From DATEMK01 sp035275625 (lineage in GTDB: Bacteria > Bacteroidota > Bacteroidia > AKYH767-A > OLB10): a DNA stretch of 25,710 nucleotides. This document shows positions 1 to 7,679 of the stretch, one piece after another (within the stretch, counting starts at the first letter, position 1; each line of letters begins with the position of its first letter). A model generated the notes under the pieces. It saw nothing but the letters and a program-made list of their open reading frames with translations. It was not told the origin of the DNA and searched no databases. The stretch is taken from positions 1 through 25,710 of the forward strand of contig DATEMK010000500.1 of the NCBI GenBank assembly GCA_035275625.1, given 5' to 3'. The position numbers and the translations under genes are program-made.

Positions 1-59
1 AAAACTTCCTTCAAACGTTAAGAAACAAGCTCATGTGGGGAATAGACAAGAGAAATTAG
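1..59 (+). CDS. nadK: NAD kinase, C-terminal end only (partial)
   Basis: Reading from base 3, the frame is open to a TAG at 57-59 and ends in FLQTLRNKLMWGIDKRN. From memory, this tail (an LR.KLMWG.DKRN pattern) is typical of Bacteroidetes NAD kinases, which make NADP from NAD. The context fits: in this phylum nadK often lies just upstream of DUF6089 barrel genes, as here. Only 18 residues are visible, so the call rests on a short tail and on synteny. A heptamer repeat starts seven bases after the stop. Confidence 0.55.
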   Translation, partial: NFLQTLRNKLMWGIDKRN

Positions 60-65
60 AAACCG

Positions 66-93
66 GAGGTCAGAAGTCAGAAATCTGACCTTT
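66..93. repeat. Short GC-type heptamer repeat (4 units)
   Basis: Four consecutive 7-bp units, GAGGTCA, GAAGTCA, GAAATCT and GACCTTT, follow the putative nadK stop. The last unit begins to turn into the reverse complement of the first. The same heptamer family recurs at 5096-5172, 10520-10561 and 10988-11084. Confidence 0.7.
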
Positions 94-130
94 TACTTAC
101 AGCCTCAGGATTTAATAAATTTACCCGCTA

Positions 131-162
131 ATTGCCACAATTGAAATTAATTTTTATTTTTG
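131..162 (+). promoter_or_regulatory. Predicted Bacteroidetes-type promoter of the first DUF6089 gene
   Basis: TATTTTTG at 155-162 matches the -7 consensus TAnnTTTG exactly. ATTG at 131-134 lies 20 bases upstream, in place of the -33 TTTG. Transcription would start near 169, giving a leader of about 18 bases before the ATG at 187. The boxes are visible; activity is inferred. Confidence 0.55.
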
Positions 163-186
163 TGAATTCCGACCTAACTTAACGTT

Positions 187-1092
187 ATGAAAAAGATAGC
201 TACTTATGCAGTTTTACTTTTGATTGTTCTGCCGCTTATCAGTTCAGGGCAAAGACTGAGAAACCGGTGGAAAGCCATGCGTGCAGAAGTTCATTTCGGT
301 ATTGGCGCTACTAATTTCCTCGGGGAATTAGGAGGAGCCAATCAAATAGGAACACATTATTTTAAAGATTTTGAATTTTCACAAACCCGGCTTGCCATCA
401 GCGCAGGTTACCGTTATAAAATAGCTTCAGGCTTTGCACTCAATGCACATTTGTCCTACGGGCAGGTGGCAGGAAATGACAATTTAACCACCGAATTTTT
501 CAGAAATTATCGCAATCTGAGCTTTAAATCGGATATTTATGAATTGAGTGTTCATGGAGAATTTTCGCTTATTAAGGACCAGGTGGGGCATCGTTACAGA
601 CTGAAAGGCGTTCGCGGACAACGCGGATTTGAAATGGCTTCTTATTTATTTATTGGTTTAGGTGTCTTTCATTTTAACCCAAAAGCTCAATATGAGGGGT
701 CATGGGTGGCTTTGCAACCTCTGGGTACTGAAGGGCAGGGGCTTGTTCCGACAAGAAAAAAATATAAAAGGCTTCAAATGGCATTCCCTCTTGGGATAGG
801 ATTCAAATATACGCTTGACAGACGCTGGGGAATCGGGCTTGAATATGGCTTGCGTTACACCTTTACTGATTATGTGGATGATGTGAGTAAAACATATTAT
901 GACAATGATCTTCTTAAAGCAAATAACCCTGCGGCAGGCGCTTTAGCCGACAGGTCGGACCACACCTACCCCTACATAACTGCACCAGGGGCGCAGCGCG
1001 GTGATCCGAGACATAAAGATGCTTACATGTTCGCTATTTTTTCTATTAATTATAAGCTTCGTACAGGACGTACCGTATATCCGTTGTTTTAA
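187..1092 (+). CDS. DUF6089-type outer-membrane beta-barrel protein (paralog 1)
   Basis: A 301-residue protein with an N-terminal signal peptide (hydrophobic residues about 5-20, likely cut after SSGQ). The rest alternates aromatic and polar residues in the way of outer-membrane beta strands. Landmarks are FLGELGG near residue 45, FRNYRNLSFKSDIYE near 100, LQPLGTEGQG near 180 and TDYVDDVSKTYYDNDLL near 230. All but the first recur closely in the next gene. DUF6089 proteins are outer-membrane barrels of unknown role, often found near envelope-biogenesis genes. A Bacteroidetes promoter lies just upstream. The family call is from recognised pattern; the beta-barrel location is a confident inference from signal peptide and composition. 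Confidence 0.75.
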   Translation: MKKIATYAVLLLIVLPLISSGQRLRNRWKAMRAEVHFGIGATNFLGELGGANQIGTHYFKDFEFSQTRLAISAGYRYKIASGFALNAHLSYGQVAGNDNLTTEFFRNYRNLSFKSDIYELSVHGEFSLIKDQVGHRYRLKGVRGQRGFEMASYLFIGLGVFHFNPKAQYEGSWVALQPLGTEGQGLVPTRKKYKRLQMAFPLGIGFKYTLDRRWGIGLEYGLRYTFTDYVDDVSKTYYDNDLLKANNPAAGALADRSDHTYPYITAPGAQRGDPRHKDAYMFAIFSINYKLRTGRTVYPLF

Positions 1093-1140
1093 TTTTGTCC
1101 AGCTTAAAATATTAGTGTATTTCACAACGTTCCGTTTTTT

Positions 1141-1148
1141 TATTTTTG
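1141..1148 (+). promoter_or_regulatory. Predicted -7 element of the second DUF6089 gene
   Basis: TATTTTTG at 1141-1148 is identical to the -7 box of the first paralog, but no clear -33 TTG lies 19-21 bases upstream. Only 13 bases separate the box from the ATG at 1162, so the leader would be about 7 bases. The gene may therefore be near-leaderless from this promoter, or be read through from the gene upstream. Confidence 0.4.
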
Positions 1149-1161
1149 TGAAAGAAGCTGA

Positions 1162-2001
1162 ATGAAAAAATCAATCATCTTATTATTATTTCTTGCCGTT
1201 TGCCGGTGCTCATTTTCCCAGAGTGCAGAAATTGGGATCATACTGGGCATTTCATCTTACAAAGGTGATTTGAACGGAAGTCTTTTTAATCCGGGTTCAT
1301 TTCATCCCGCAATTGGCGTGCTTTACCGTCATTGTTACAATAATCACTGGTCTTATAAGCTGGGCATTAATTATGGACATGTTTCAGGTGATGATGCACA
1401 ATCAAATGATCCGTTTCAACAGTACCGCAATCTTTCTTTCAGATCATCCATACTGGAAGCGGAAGGGCGATTTGAATTTAATTTTTTCCCTTTTCAGACC
1501 GCTAACAGGCAAACCCCTTCCTCACCTTTTCTTTTTGCAGGACTCGGTTTTTTTAAATTTAATCCTCAAGCAGACCTTCGCGGAAACACTTTTGACCTGC
1601 AGCCGCTCGGTACAGAAGGGCAGGGCACAGCTGCTTACCCGGATCGAAACAGATATAAACGCGTGCAGGTTTCTTATCTTTTCGGGGGAGGTTATAAATT
1701 CAGATTGAGCAACCGGTTTGGAATTACCATTGAAGCTGGGGCAAGAAAAACATCTACTGATTACCTGGATGATGTAAGCAAAACTTACGCAAAGAAAGAG
1801 GCTCTTCTTGCAGCACATGGGCCGGAATCTGTACTCTTATCTGACCGTACCATTGACCAGTTGAATGATAATAACAACGACCGCCAGCGTGGTGATGCTG
1901 CTCATAAAGACTGGTATATGATTGCAGGAGTTTCGCTGAATTTTACTTTGTCAAAAAGGTACAATGACACTTGCAAGCCTTTTAAAAGGCAATTACATTA
2001 A
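1162..2001 (+). CDS. DUF6089-type outer-membrane beta-barrel protein (paralog 2)
   Basis: A 279-residue paralog of the preceding gene, 69 bp downstream in the same direction. The signal peptide is MKKSIILLLFLAVCRCSFSQ, with likely cleavage after SFSQ. Shared landmarks, in the same order as paralog 1, are QYRNLSFRSSILE, LFAGLGFFKFNPQA, LQPLGTEGQG, NRYKRVQ, TDYLDDVSKTYAKKEALL and RGDAAHKDWYM. The matching order indicates tandem duplication followed by strong divergence. The C-terminus has a short basic tail (TCKPFKRQLH) after the last predicted strand. A perfect palindrome, GCCTTTTAAAAGGC, overlaps the last codons at 1977-1990. Predicted outer-membrane barrel; function unknown. Confidence 0.75.
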   Translation: MKKSIILLLFLAVCRCSFSQSAEIGIILGISSYKGDLNGSLFNPGSFHPAIGVLYRHCYNNHWSYKLGINYGHVSGDDAQSNDPFQQYRNLSFRSSILEAEGRFEFNFFPFQTANRQTPSSPFLFAGLGFFKFNPQADLRGNTFDLQPLGTEGQGTAAYPDRNRYKRVQVSYLFGGGYKFRLSNRFGITIEAGARKTSTDYLDDVSKTYAKKEALLAAHGPESVLLSDRTIDQLNDNNNDRQRGDAAHKDWYMIAGVSLNFTLSKRYNDTCKPFKRQLH

Positions 2002-2021
2002 AAAAATATTTTAACTCTTGG

Positions 2022-3377
2022 CTAAGAAGGATGCTTATAATGCAGCGGTTTTTCTTTTTTTAATGCATCTCCGGGTTCGGGCACCCAATGATGTAATCCA
2101 CCAGCGAGATTATCATTAAATGTTGTGGGAATATTTCCTGCAAGAGTTCTGTCTTTCCACGTCAGGTTTTCTTTTCCATTGTCCCTCCGTTCCATAGTGA
2201 TGCAGCCTTCAACAGGGCAAACAAGAGAACACAAATTACATCCCACACAATTTTCTTCAATGATATGCGGTTTACGATTTAAGATATCATCGCTTAATCC
2301 TATTGCCTGGTGTGCGCCATCTTCACAGGCAGTGTAACATAACTGGCAGCCGATACATTTGTCTTCGTTAATGTCAGCAACAATTTTATATTTCAGGTTC
2401 AGATCTTCCCAATGCAAAATATTTCCCAAAGCCTTTCCGCGAAATTCTTCAATCGTGGCAAATCCTTTTTCATCCATGTATTGTTCTAACCCGACAATCA
2501 TTTCACGAATAATTCCAAATCCATAATGCATCACTGCCGTGCAAACCTGCACGCTTGCTGCACCGAGTAAAATAAATTCAACTGCATCTCTCCAGTTCTC
2601 TACCCCGCCAATCCCTGAAATCGGGATTTTAACCTGTGGATGCTGTGCACAATTTTTCAGCATGTTCATGGCAATGGGTTTTACTGCCGGTCCGCAATAA
2701 CCTCCATTGGTGCTTTTGCCATCAACAACAGGATATGGAACAAAATTATCTATATCAACCCCGACAATACTTTGAATTGTATTGATAAGAGAAATTGCAT
2801 CACCGCCACCTTCAACGGCTGCAACGGCAGGACGTGTGATGTCAGAAATATTGGGAGTTAGTTTTACGATAACAGGAATTTTTGCAACTTCCTTTACCCA
2901 GCTAACAATTGTTTTTAAAACTTTGGGTTCCTGCCCTACTGCGCTTCCCATTCCGCGTTCACACATTCCATGCGGGCAACCGAAATTTAATTCAACTCCA
3001 TCAGCGCCAGCGTTGGTAACATCTTTCATGATCTGGTGCCATTCTTCTCTTGTTTCCACCATCAGGGACGCGATCACCGCATGATTCGGAAACCGTTTTT
3101 TTACTTCTTCAATCTCGCGTAAATTATCTTTCAGAGGCCTGTCTGTAATCAATTCAATGTTGTTGAAACCCATCATTCGCGTGTCGCGATAATTTACCGA
3201 ACCATATCGTGATGAAACATTCACAACCGGAACTCCTAATGTTTTCCAAACTGCACCTCCCCATCCTGCATCAAATGCTTTCATTACCTGGTAGCCGCTG
3301 TTAGTTGGCGGTGCGCTTGCCAGCCAAAAAGGATTGGGTGATTTTATTCCAGCGAAATTTGTCTGAAGATTTGCCAT
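2022..3377 (-). CDS. preA: Dihydropyrimidine dehydrogenase, catalytic subunit PreA
   Basis: A 451-residue flavin and iron-sulfur protein that reduces uracil and thymine to their dihydro forms. It is the first step of reductive pyrimidine breakdown, with electrons from NAD(P)H delivered by PreT. Residues 1-320 form a dihydroorotate-dehydrogenase-like TIM barrel: NPFWLASAPP near 15-24, FGCPHGMCERGMG at 132-144, KLTPN at 172-176 and SGIGGVENW at 254-262. Two [4Fe-4S] motifs follow: C341, C344, C347, C351 and C377, C380, C383, C387. The roughly 60 residues after the second cluster form a tail longer than in E. coli PreA as I remember it. In mammalian DPD the proton-donating Cys lies in an ACGQ motif; here the aligned motif is AVGQ and a Cys (C139) lies earlier in the loop. 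The gene converges with the second DUF6089 gene and is about 10.5 kb from preT, an unusual separation. Confidence 0.93.
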   Translation of the reverse strand: MANLQTNFAGIKSPNPFWLASAPPTNSGYQVMKAFDAGWGGAVWKTLGVPVVNVSSRYGSVNYRDTRMMGFNNIELITDRPLKDNLREIEEVKKRFPNHAVIASLMVETREEWHQIMKDVTNAGADGVELNFGCPHGMCERGMGSAVGQEPKVLKTIVSWVKEVAKIPVIVKLTPNISDITRPAVAAVEGGGDAISLINTIQSIVGVDIDNFVPYPVVDGKSTNGGYCGPAVKPIAMNMLKNCAQHPQVKIPISGIGGVENWRDAVEFILLGAASVQVCTAVMHYGFGIIREMIVGLEQYMDEKGFATIEEFRGKALGNILHWEDLNLKYKIVADINEDKCIGCQLCYTACEDGAHQAIGLSDDILNRKPHIIEENCVGCNLCSLVCPVEGCITMERRDNGKENLTWKDRTLAGNIPTTFNDNLAGGLHHWVPEPGDALKKEKPLHYKHPS

Positions 3378-3417
3378 ATTGATTATTTTTAAAATGCTAA
3401 ATTTTATTTTTCATTGA

Positions 3418-4413
3418 TTATTGTTTGTTAATCAAATTTACAATCAGTTTTATCATCAACTCTTTGTCATCAGGATTGCTTTGCGCCACAAGGAGTGCAA
3501 GTGCAACCAAGGCATTGTCATTAATTTTTACTTTCCCATTCGGAGTTACAAGATGTTTATTTTTATCGAGGAACCAAACAAACAAAAATGCACCGATGCG
3601 TTTGTTACCATCACTGAACGGATGGTTCTTGATTACAAAATATAATAGGTGCGCTGCCTGTTCTTCAATGCTTGCATATAAATATTCTCCGCCAAATGTT
3701 TGGACAATATTACCGAGTATTCCTTTAAAGCTTTCGTCTTTCTGATTTCCGAAAAGCTCGGATGCTTCTTTCTTTTCCATTAAGACATCCCGAAGTTTTT
3801 TAATGGTGCCATTAGCTTCATCATAACTTATTTCGTAAGTAATATTTTTATTGAGCTGCTCTGCTTCTAAAGTTTGAGAGTCATATCGGCTCAATACAAC
3901 AAGTGAACGAGTGTAATTGGGAATTACATCTATCAATCCTTTTGCTTCGGTTAAAGAAAGTTCGGTTGATTCTGTTTTATCGCGGATAAATTTTATAGTG
4001 TTTTCCAATTCATTCAAATTGTTCTGAACTTGCTCAAGTCGTTTTTGATTGATGGTATATCCTTGAACTAAATATTCTTTCAATCGTTGCGTAGCCCACT
4101 GACGGAATTGGGTGCCGCGTTTGGAGTTTACCCGGTAACCAACGGACAGTATTGCGTCTAGGTTATAATACTCTATTTGACGAATTACTTCTCTTCCGGC
4201 TTCATTTTGAACTGTTGCATTTTTTGCAACAGTTGCTCCTTTGTCTAATTCATGCTCTTTATATATGTTATTCAAGTGACGGGAAATAACAGACTTATCT
4301 CTTTCAAATAATGTAGAAATCTGGTTAAGTGATAACCAAAAAGTCTCATTTTCAAATGTAACCTCAACATTAATTTGATTTTCGGCATTTGAATAGATAA
4401 TAAGTTCACTCAT
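3418..4413 (-). CDS. RhuM-family protein with C-terminal Fic/Doc domain
   Basis: A 331-residue two-domain protein. Residues 1-125 match the RhuM (virulence protein) family: FWLSLNQISTLF at 25-36, DKSVISRHLNNIYKEHEL at 39-56, then YYNLDAILSVGYRVNSKRGTQFR near 82-104. This resembles phage antirepressor-type DNA-binding domains. Residues about 125-160 are helical and probably link the domains. Residues 165-331 are Fic/Doc-like, with HPFSDGNKR at 264-272 complete for the catalytic His, the phosphate-binding GN and the Arg of the Fic motif. Fic proteins transfer AMP or phosphate groups to targets; Doc is a toxin. Whether this one is a toxin or a regulator cannot be told from sequence, and no separate antitoxin gene is visible beside it. 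It ends 40 bp before the preA start. A truncated RhuM remnant lies upstream at 4550-4666. Confidence 0.88.
   Translation of the reverse strand: MSELIIYSNAENQINVEVTFENETFWLSLNQISTLFERDKSVISRHLNNIYKEHELDKGATVAKNATVQNEAGREVIRQIEYYNLDAILSVGYRVNSKRGTQFRQWATQRLKEYLVQGYTINQKRLEQVQNNLNELENTIKFIRDKTESTELSLTEAKGLIDVIPNYTRSLVVLSRYDSQTLEAEQLNKNITYEISYDEANGTIKKLRDVLMEKKEASELFGNQKDESFKGILGNIVQTFGGEYLYASIEEQAAHLLYFVIKNHPFSDGNKRIGAFLFVWFLDKNKHLVTPNGKVKINDNALVALALLVAQSNPDDKELMIKLIVNLINKQ
4210..4234. repeat. Perfect inverted repeat inside the RhuM coding region
   Basis: AACTGTTGCA at 4210-4219 and TGCAACAGTT at 4225-4234 form perfect 10-bp arms around five T. The segment encodes the ATVAKNATVQ stretch of the RhuM domain. 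Confidence 0.75.
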
Positions 4414-4510
4414 GATTTGCCTTTATTTTTGTATTTCAAAAATTATTTTTAAATTGAGTTACGTCCGTTTGCTATCAACTGTGGTGTAAATAAATGAAGT
4501 TCATTGTTTG

Positions 4511-4535
4511 AACTACCGGGAAAAACCCGGTAGTT
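4511..4535. repeat. Perfect 10-bp stem-loop in the RhuM upstream region
   Basis: AACTACCGGG (4511-4520), a five-A loop, and CCCGGTAGTT (4526-4535). It lies 97 bp upstream of the RhuM-Fic start and just inside the decayed RhuM remnant. No T-run follows on either strand, so a terminator is unlikely. It could be an operator or a small dispersed palindrome. Confidence 0.6.
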
Positions 4536-4549
4536 AATATTTCTGCCAA

Positions 4550-4666
4550 CTAATATTGAGCTTGAACTGTTCGGAATTTCCAAACTGTTTCCTCCTCAAA
4601 CCGAACTTCAACTTGTGTGTTGTTATCCTTTGTTTTATAAATCTTTATTTTACTTTCTTCCTTCAT
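4550..4666 (-). pseudogene. Vestigial RhuM N-terminal fragment
   Basis: The minus strand encodes a 38-residue peptide from ATG 4666 to TAG 4550, containing KIKIYKTKDN, then QVEVRFEEETVW, then TVQAQY. The order and spacing match the N-terminus of RhuM proteins, including the intact neighbour (IIYSNAENQ, then NVEVTFENETFW, then SLNQ). Just past the in-frame TAG the same frame reads LAEIL, like the continuation of a RhuM helix, and then loses similarity. I read it as the decayed start of a second RhuM gene, or an old duplication of the intact one. It occupies much of the 430-bp gap between the RhuM-Fic and S74 genes; the rest of that gap holds the stem-loop at 4511-4535, the terminator at 4793-4823 and nothing else I can identify. 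Confidence 0.6.
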
Positions 4667-4792
4667 TTTTTAATTATCTCTTTCGGCCCTCGCAGTTTTG
4701 ACCATTAAATAACATCCCGTAAAAATACAATTTCTTTTTGCGAAAGGTTTTTATCTCCTGGTTATGATTTTCGGTTTGAAAATGAAAATAAA

Positions 4793-4823
4793 AAAACCGT
4801 CCCTCGTAAGGAGGGTCGGTTTT
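4793..4823 (-). terminator. Rho-independent terminator of the downstream S74/T9SS gene
   Basis: On the minus strand, AAAACCGACCCTC and GAGGGACGGTTTT pair with one T-T mismatch around a 5-base loop, and the stem runs into a T-rich tract. The stem begins about 20 bases after the stop codon at 4844. Confidence 0.8.
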
Positions 4824-4843
4824 AAAATAAAAGCCTCTTAATA

Positions 4844-7597
4844 TTATTTCGTTATAACCATCAATTTAGTATCAACACTCACATTATTTATTTCAAGCGT
4901 ATAAGTATAAGTTCCTACTGAAAGTGAGCGTGCATTTACTTCCATTTCATTTTTTCCTCTTGCTGAAATAATTTGCTCCATCATTACTGCTCCATCGAGG
5001 TTACGGATGACAATTTTTGCCGATGAAAAATCTGTATTCACTTCGCAGCGGACAATTGTTTTTTCCGAAAACGGATTGGGTTGATTCTGGAAAAGGAGGT
5101 CGGAGATCGGAGGTCGGAGATCAGTTGAACGGCTTCCAACTTCTGACTTCTGACTTCTGACTTCCGATTTCAGGTTTTCAATTTCTGCTTTCAATTCATC
5201 ATTCTCTTTCGAAAGTTCCTGCACAGCTTTTACCAATGGCACCGTAAATTCTGAATAGCGCAAACCATATAACGCCTCATCGTTTTGCGGTTTATCCACA
5301 CCGGAGAAATCATAATTCAATTCCTTTGCTGCTGCTTCTACTTCCTGGGCAATAAAACCGGAGTAAACAATTTTTTCTTTGTCTTCTGCGGCTTTTAAAT
5401 TGATTGCTTTAACATTTTCATTGAGGTTATCGTTTTCGTGCAGGAAAGTTTGCAGCCCTTTTACATCCATTGTATAAGTAACCGGGTTCAGCTTGTTGAT
5501 AAATTCAAGTCCCGGAACATTTTGTTTTACATTCTTTTTATACCGACCGTCTGATAAATTAGTAAATGCTACAAACCCTCCTATGCTTCCCACACTTGTA
5601 TTACCGATTCTCACCTGGTTAAAACCGTCTACACGTGAAAGGTGTCCGAATGCATTGGCATTTGAAAAATTTGTTGAAGTAATATTATCGGAATTGTAAC
5701 CAACAAAAGTGCAAAAAGAATTTCCGGTACGGAATTTCCCTGCCTGGAAACCAACAGCAACATCACCTGTACCGTTTACATTATCCAGTCCTGCATCTTT
5801 TCCGAAAAAACAATTTTCGGGGCCGATGGTGGTTGCTTCACCGGCAGAAGAGCCAAAGAAGGAATTGTCACTAACTGTATTTGCAATGCCTGCACCGGCT
5901 CCAAAGAAAGCATTGCGATTGCCATTTATATTAAATGTTCCTGCAGCCGCACCGAAGAACGCATTGAATATCCCGGTTGTAGTGTGATCACCTGAATTGA
6001 ACCCGAAGAACGAATTGTTGCTGGCTTGCGTATTGGCGGTTCCTGCATTTGCTCCGAAAAAAGAATTTGATATTCCTGTTGTATTTGCATCTCCTGCATT
6101 TGCGCCAAAGAATGAATTATCAGTTGCAACCGTGTTGGCGGCTCCCGCACTTTTTCCGAAAAAAGAATTTCGTGCGCCTATTGTATTCGCCCTGCCTGAA
6201 CTATCTCCGAAGAATGAATTACTGCTCCCTGTGTTATTTTTTCCGCCTGAATTTGATCCGAAAAAAGCATTTTGATTCCCGATCGTATTTTCATCACCTG
6301 CAGCAGAGCCAAAAAAGGAATTGTTATTTCCTGTTGTATTTGCAGCACCTGAAAAATGCCCAAAAAATGAATTATCACTGGCAGTAGTATTGGCTCCGCC
6401 CGCATCTTTTCCGAAGAATGCATTCCTGTTTCCCGTTGTATTTGCATCGCCTGAACGAGATCCGACAAAAGTGTTCTGGTTAGCATTGTTTACAAACCCG
6501 GCACTTTGCCCGATAAAAACATTGTCAGAACCTGCGGGGCTGTTTGATCCTGCATTTGATCCAAAGTAAGAATTGCTGCTTCCTATATTATTGGAACCAC
6601 CTGTTTCTTTTCCGAAAAAACAATTGGATGATCCTGTAGTATTTCCGCCTCCTGCACCTGCGCCAAAAAATGAATTGGAACTGGCAGTGTTTAACCTGCC
6701 GGCAAAGACACCGAAAAAAGCATTTGCGGTTCCTGTGGTGTTTGATTCGCCTGCTAAGGCTCCGAAGAAAGAATTATCGCTGGCAGTGTTTAGATTGCCG
6801 GCTGATCCACCGAAGAAAGCATTATTGCTTGCAGTTGTATTTTGACCCCCGGCATTTACTCCAAAGAAAGCATTTAATGACCCTGTTGTATTTACATCAC
6901 CGGCACCGGCACCAAAAAAAGAATTTGCAGCTCCTGTAGTATTTACCTGACCAGCAATAGCTCCGAAGAATGCATTTTCTGAACCTGTTGTATTAGCAGC
7001 GCCCGAACTGTTACCCACAAATGTGTTATTTGCTGCTGAAGTTGAGTGTCCGGCTGAAATGCCTACAAAAGTATTTCCCCCCGTATTATCAATAAACGGC
7101 TCTCCATCTAAAAAAATTCTTCCGCTCAGGTAAAGATCTTTCCATGCAATGGTTTCAGTGCCCAGATCAATAGTTCCATTTGTATCGGGAATTAATTCAG
7201 TATTTATTTTGGTAGGACCTGTGAGGTTGCTCAATGTTTTATTCGGAAAGCTTGTGGATGAAATTGCTTTCCACACGCTGCCGTCAAAAAAATAAAAACC
7301 CGGTGTGCTGTTTGTCTGGAATATTAATAAACCTGTTGCGGGTGATGCAATGAGATCGCGCTGTGCTTTGGTCATGCGCGGAGTGAGCATTCCTTTTGTG
7401 GTGCTTTTTACTTCGAGCAATGCCGATGCGTTAGGAGTGGTTGTGCCTGCTCCCGCACTTCCTGTTGCAGGGAAGGTATTGGTTTGTGCATTTAATTTTA
7501 TCCATGTAAATGCAAGCATGATTGCGATTGTGCAGATTAGTTTTTTTCCCGAAAATCCCGATAACCATCGGGACACGTTTTGTTTTGAGTTTTTCAT
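4844..7597 (-). CDS. Large secreted surface protein: FFG repeats, S74 chaperone domain, T9SS sorting domain
   Basis: About 917 residues. I start at ATG 7597 (MKNSKQ) because the longer frame, which begins at 7717, would run through the promoter palindrome. ATG 7609 is also possible. Signal peptide: residues 1-38, hydrophobic core ICTIAIMLAFTWI, cleavage after LNAQ. Residues 60-120 form a LLEVKSTTKGML.P.M module common in Bacteroidetes fibre proteins. Residues about 175-630 hold some 27 units of 16-17 residues, pattern N-[SA]-F-F-G-x-x-[AS]-G-x-x-N-T-T-G, probably a beta-roll stalk. From about 683, DGRYKKNV to GFIAQEVE is the S74 intramolecular chaperone domain of phage tail fibres. A coiled coil follows (ELSKENDELKAEIENL). 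A linker at about 811-834 is encoded by a heptamer repeat. Residues 835-917 (NQPNPF... to the end) are a T9SS type A sorting domain. Predicted trimeric surface adhesin. Confidence 0.85.
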   Translation of the reverse strand: MKNSKQNVSRWLSGFSGKKLICTIAIMLAFTWIKLNAQTNTFPATGSAGAGTTTPNASALLEVKSTTKGMLTPRMTKAQRDLIASPATGLLIFQTNSTPGFYFFDGSVWKAISSTSFPNKTLSNLTGPTKINTELIPDTNGTIDLGTETIAWKDLYLSGRIFLDGEPFIDNTGGNTFVGISAGHSTSAANNTFVGNSSGAANTTGSENAFFGAIAGQVNTTGAANSFFGAGAGDVNTTGSLNAFFGVNAGGQNTTASNNAFFGGSAGNLNTASDNSFFGALAGESNTTGTANAFFGVFAGRLNTASSNSFFGAGAGGGNTTGSSNCFFGKETGGSNNIGSSNSYFGSNAGSNSPAGSDNVFIGQSAGFVNNANQNTFVGSRSGDANTTGNRNAFFGKDAGGANTTASDNSFFGHFSGAANTTGNNNSFFGSAAGDENTIGNQNAFFGSNSGGKNNTGSSNSFFGDSSGRANTIGARNSFFGKSAGAANTVATDNSFFGANAGDANTTGISNSFFGANAGTANTQASNNSFFGFNSGDHTTTGIFNAFFGAAAGTFNINGNRNAFFGAGAGIANTVSDNSFFGSSAGEATTIGPENCFFGKDAGLDNVNGTGDVAVGFQAGKFRTGNSFCTFVGYNSDNITSTNFSNANAFGHLSRVDGFNQVRIGNTSVGSIGGFVAFTNLSDGRYKKNVKQNVPGLEFINKLNPVTYTMDVKGLQTFLHENDNLNENVKAINLKAAEDKEKIVYSGFIAQEVEAAAKELNYDFSGVDKPQNDEALYGLRYSEFTVPLVKAVQELSKENDELKAEIENLKSEVRSQKSEVGSRSTDLRPPISDLLFQNQPNPFSEKTIVRCEVNTDFSSAKIVIRNLDGAVMMEQIISARGKNEMEVNARSLSVGTYTYTLEINNVSVDTKLMVITK
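5096..5172. repeat. In-frame GC-type heptamer repeat (11 units) within the S74 gene
   Basis: Eleven phased 7-bp units. On the plus strand it starts with GAGGTCG, GAGATCG, GAGGTCG, GAGATCA and ends with GACTTCT, GACTTCT, GACTTCC, GATTTCA, so the two halves are roughly inverted. It has no stop in the coding frame and is translated as a linker (SEVRSQK, SEVGSRS, TDLRPPI) between the coiled coil and the T9SS domain. Confidence 0.85.
7556..7573. repeat. Dispersed palindrome TCCCGAT-N4-ATCGGGA in a signal-peptide coding region
   Basis: TCCCGAT (7556-7562), AACC, ATCGGGA (7567-7573). It encodes the SRWLSG part of the S74 protein's signal peptide, before the hydrophobic core. The same stem with a 3-base loop occurs at 24607-24623 in another signal peptide. 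Confidence 0.7.
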
Positions 7598-7628
7598 TGT
7601 GTTCAACATTTTGTTTTTGATTTTTATT

Positions 7629-7657
7629 GCCTGCCTGCCGAAGCTATGCGAAGGCAT
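7629..7657. repeat. GC-rich imperfect palindrome in the S74 leader
   Basis: A GC-rich stretch reading GCCTGCCTGCCGAAGC, then TATGCGAAGGCATGG, stands out against AT-rich flanks about 30 bp upstream of the chosen start. Its outer bases pair imperfectly. Similar CTGCCGAAGC...GCGAAGGC elements are, from memory, scattered in several uncultured bacterial genomes. Only one copy is in this window. Confidence 0.4.
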
Positions 7658-7679
7658 GGTTACACTCATTTTTATGCAA

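Noticed and set aside
1977..1990. Perfect palindrome GCCTTTTAAAAGGC as a terminator of the DUF6089 genes
   Set aside because: It lies within the last codons, has no room for a loop at full pairing, and is not followed by a T-run on either strand.
5709..6939. Long open frames on the plus strand rich in PKKEL or PKNEL motifs
   Set aside because: They are the antisense of the FFG repeats, whose periodic codons keep the opposite strand free of stops. They lack start context and family similarity.
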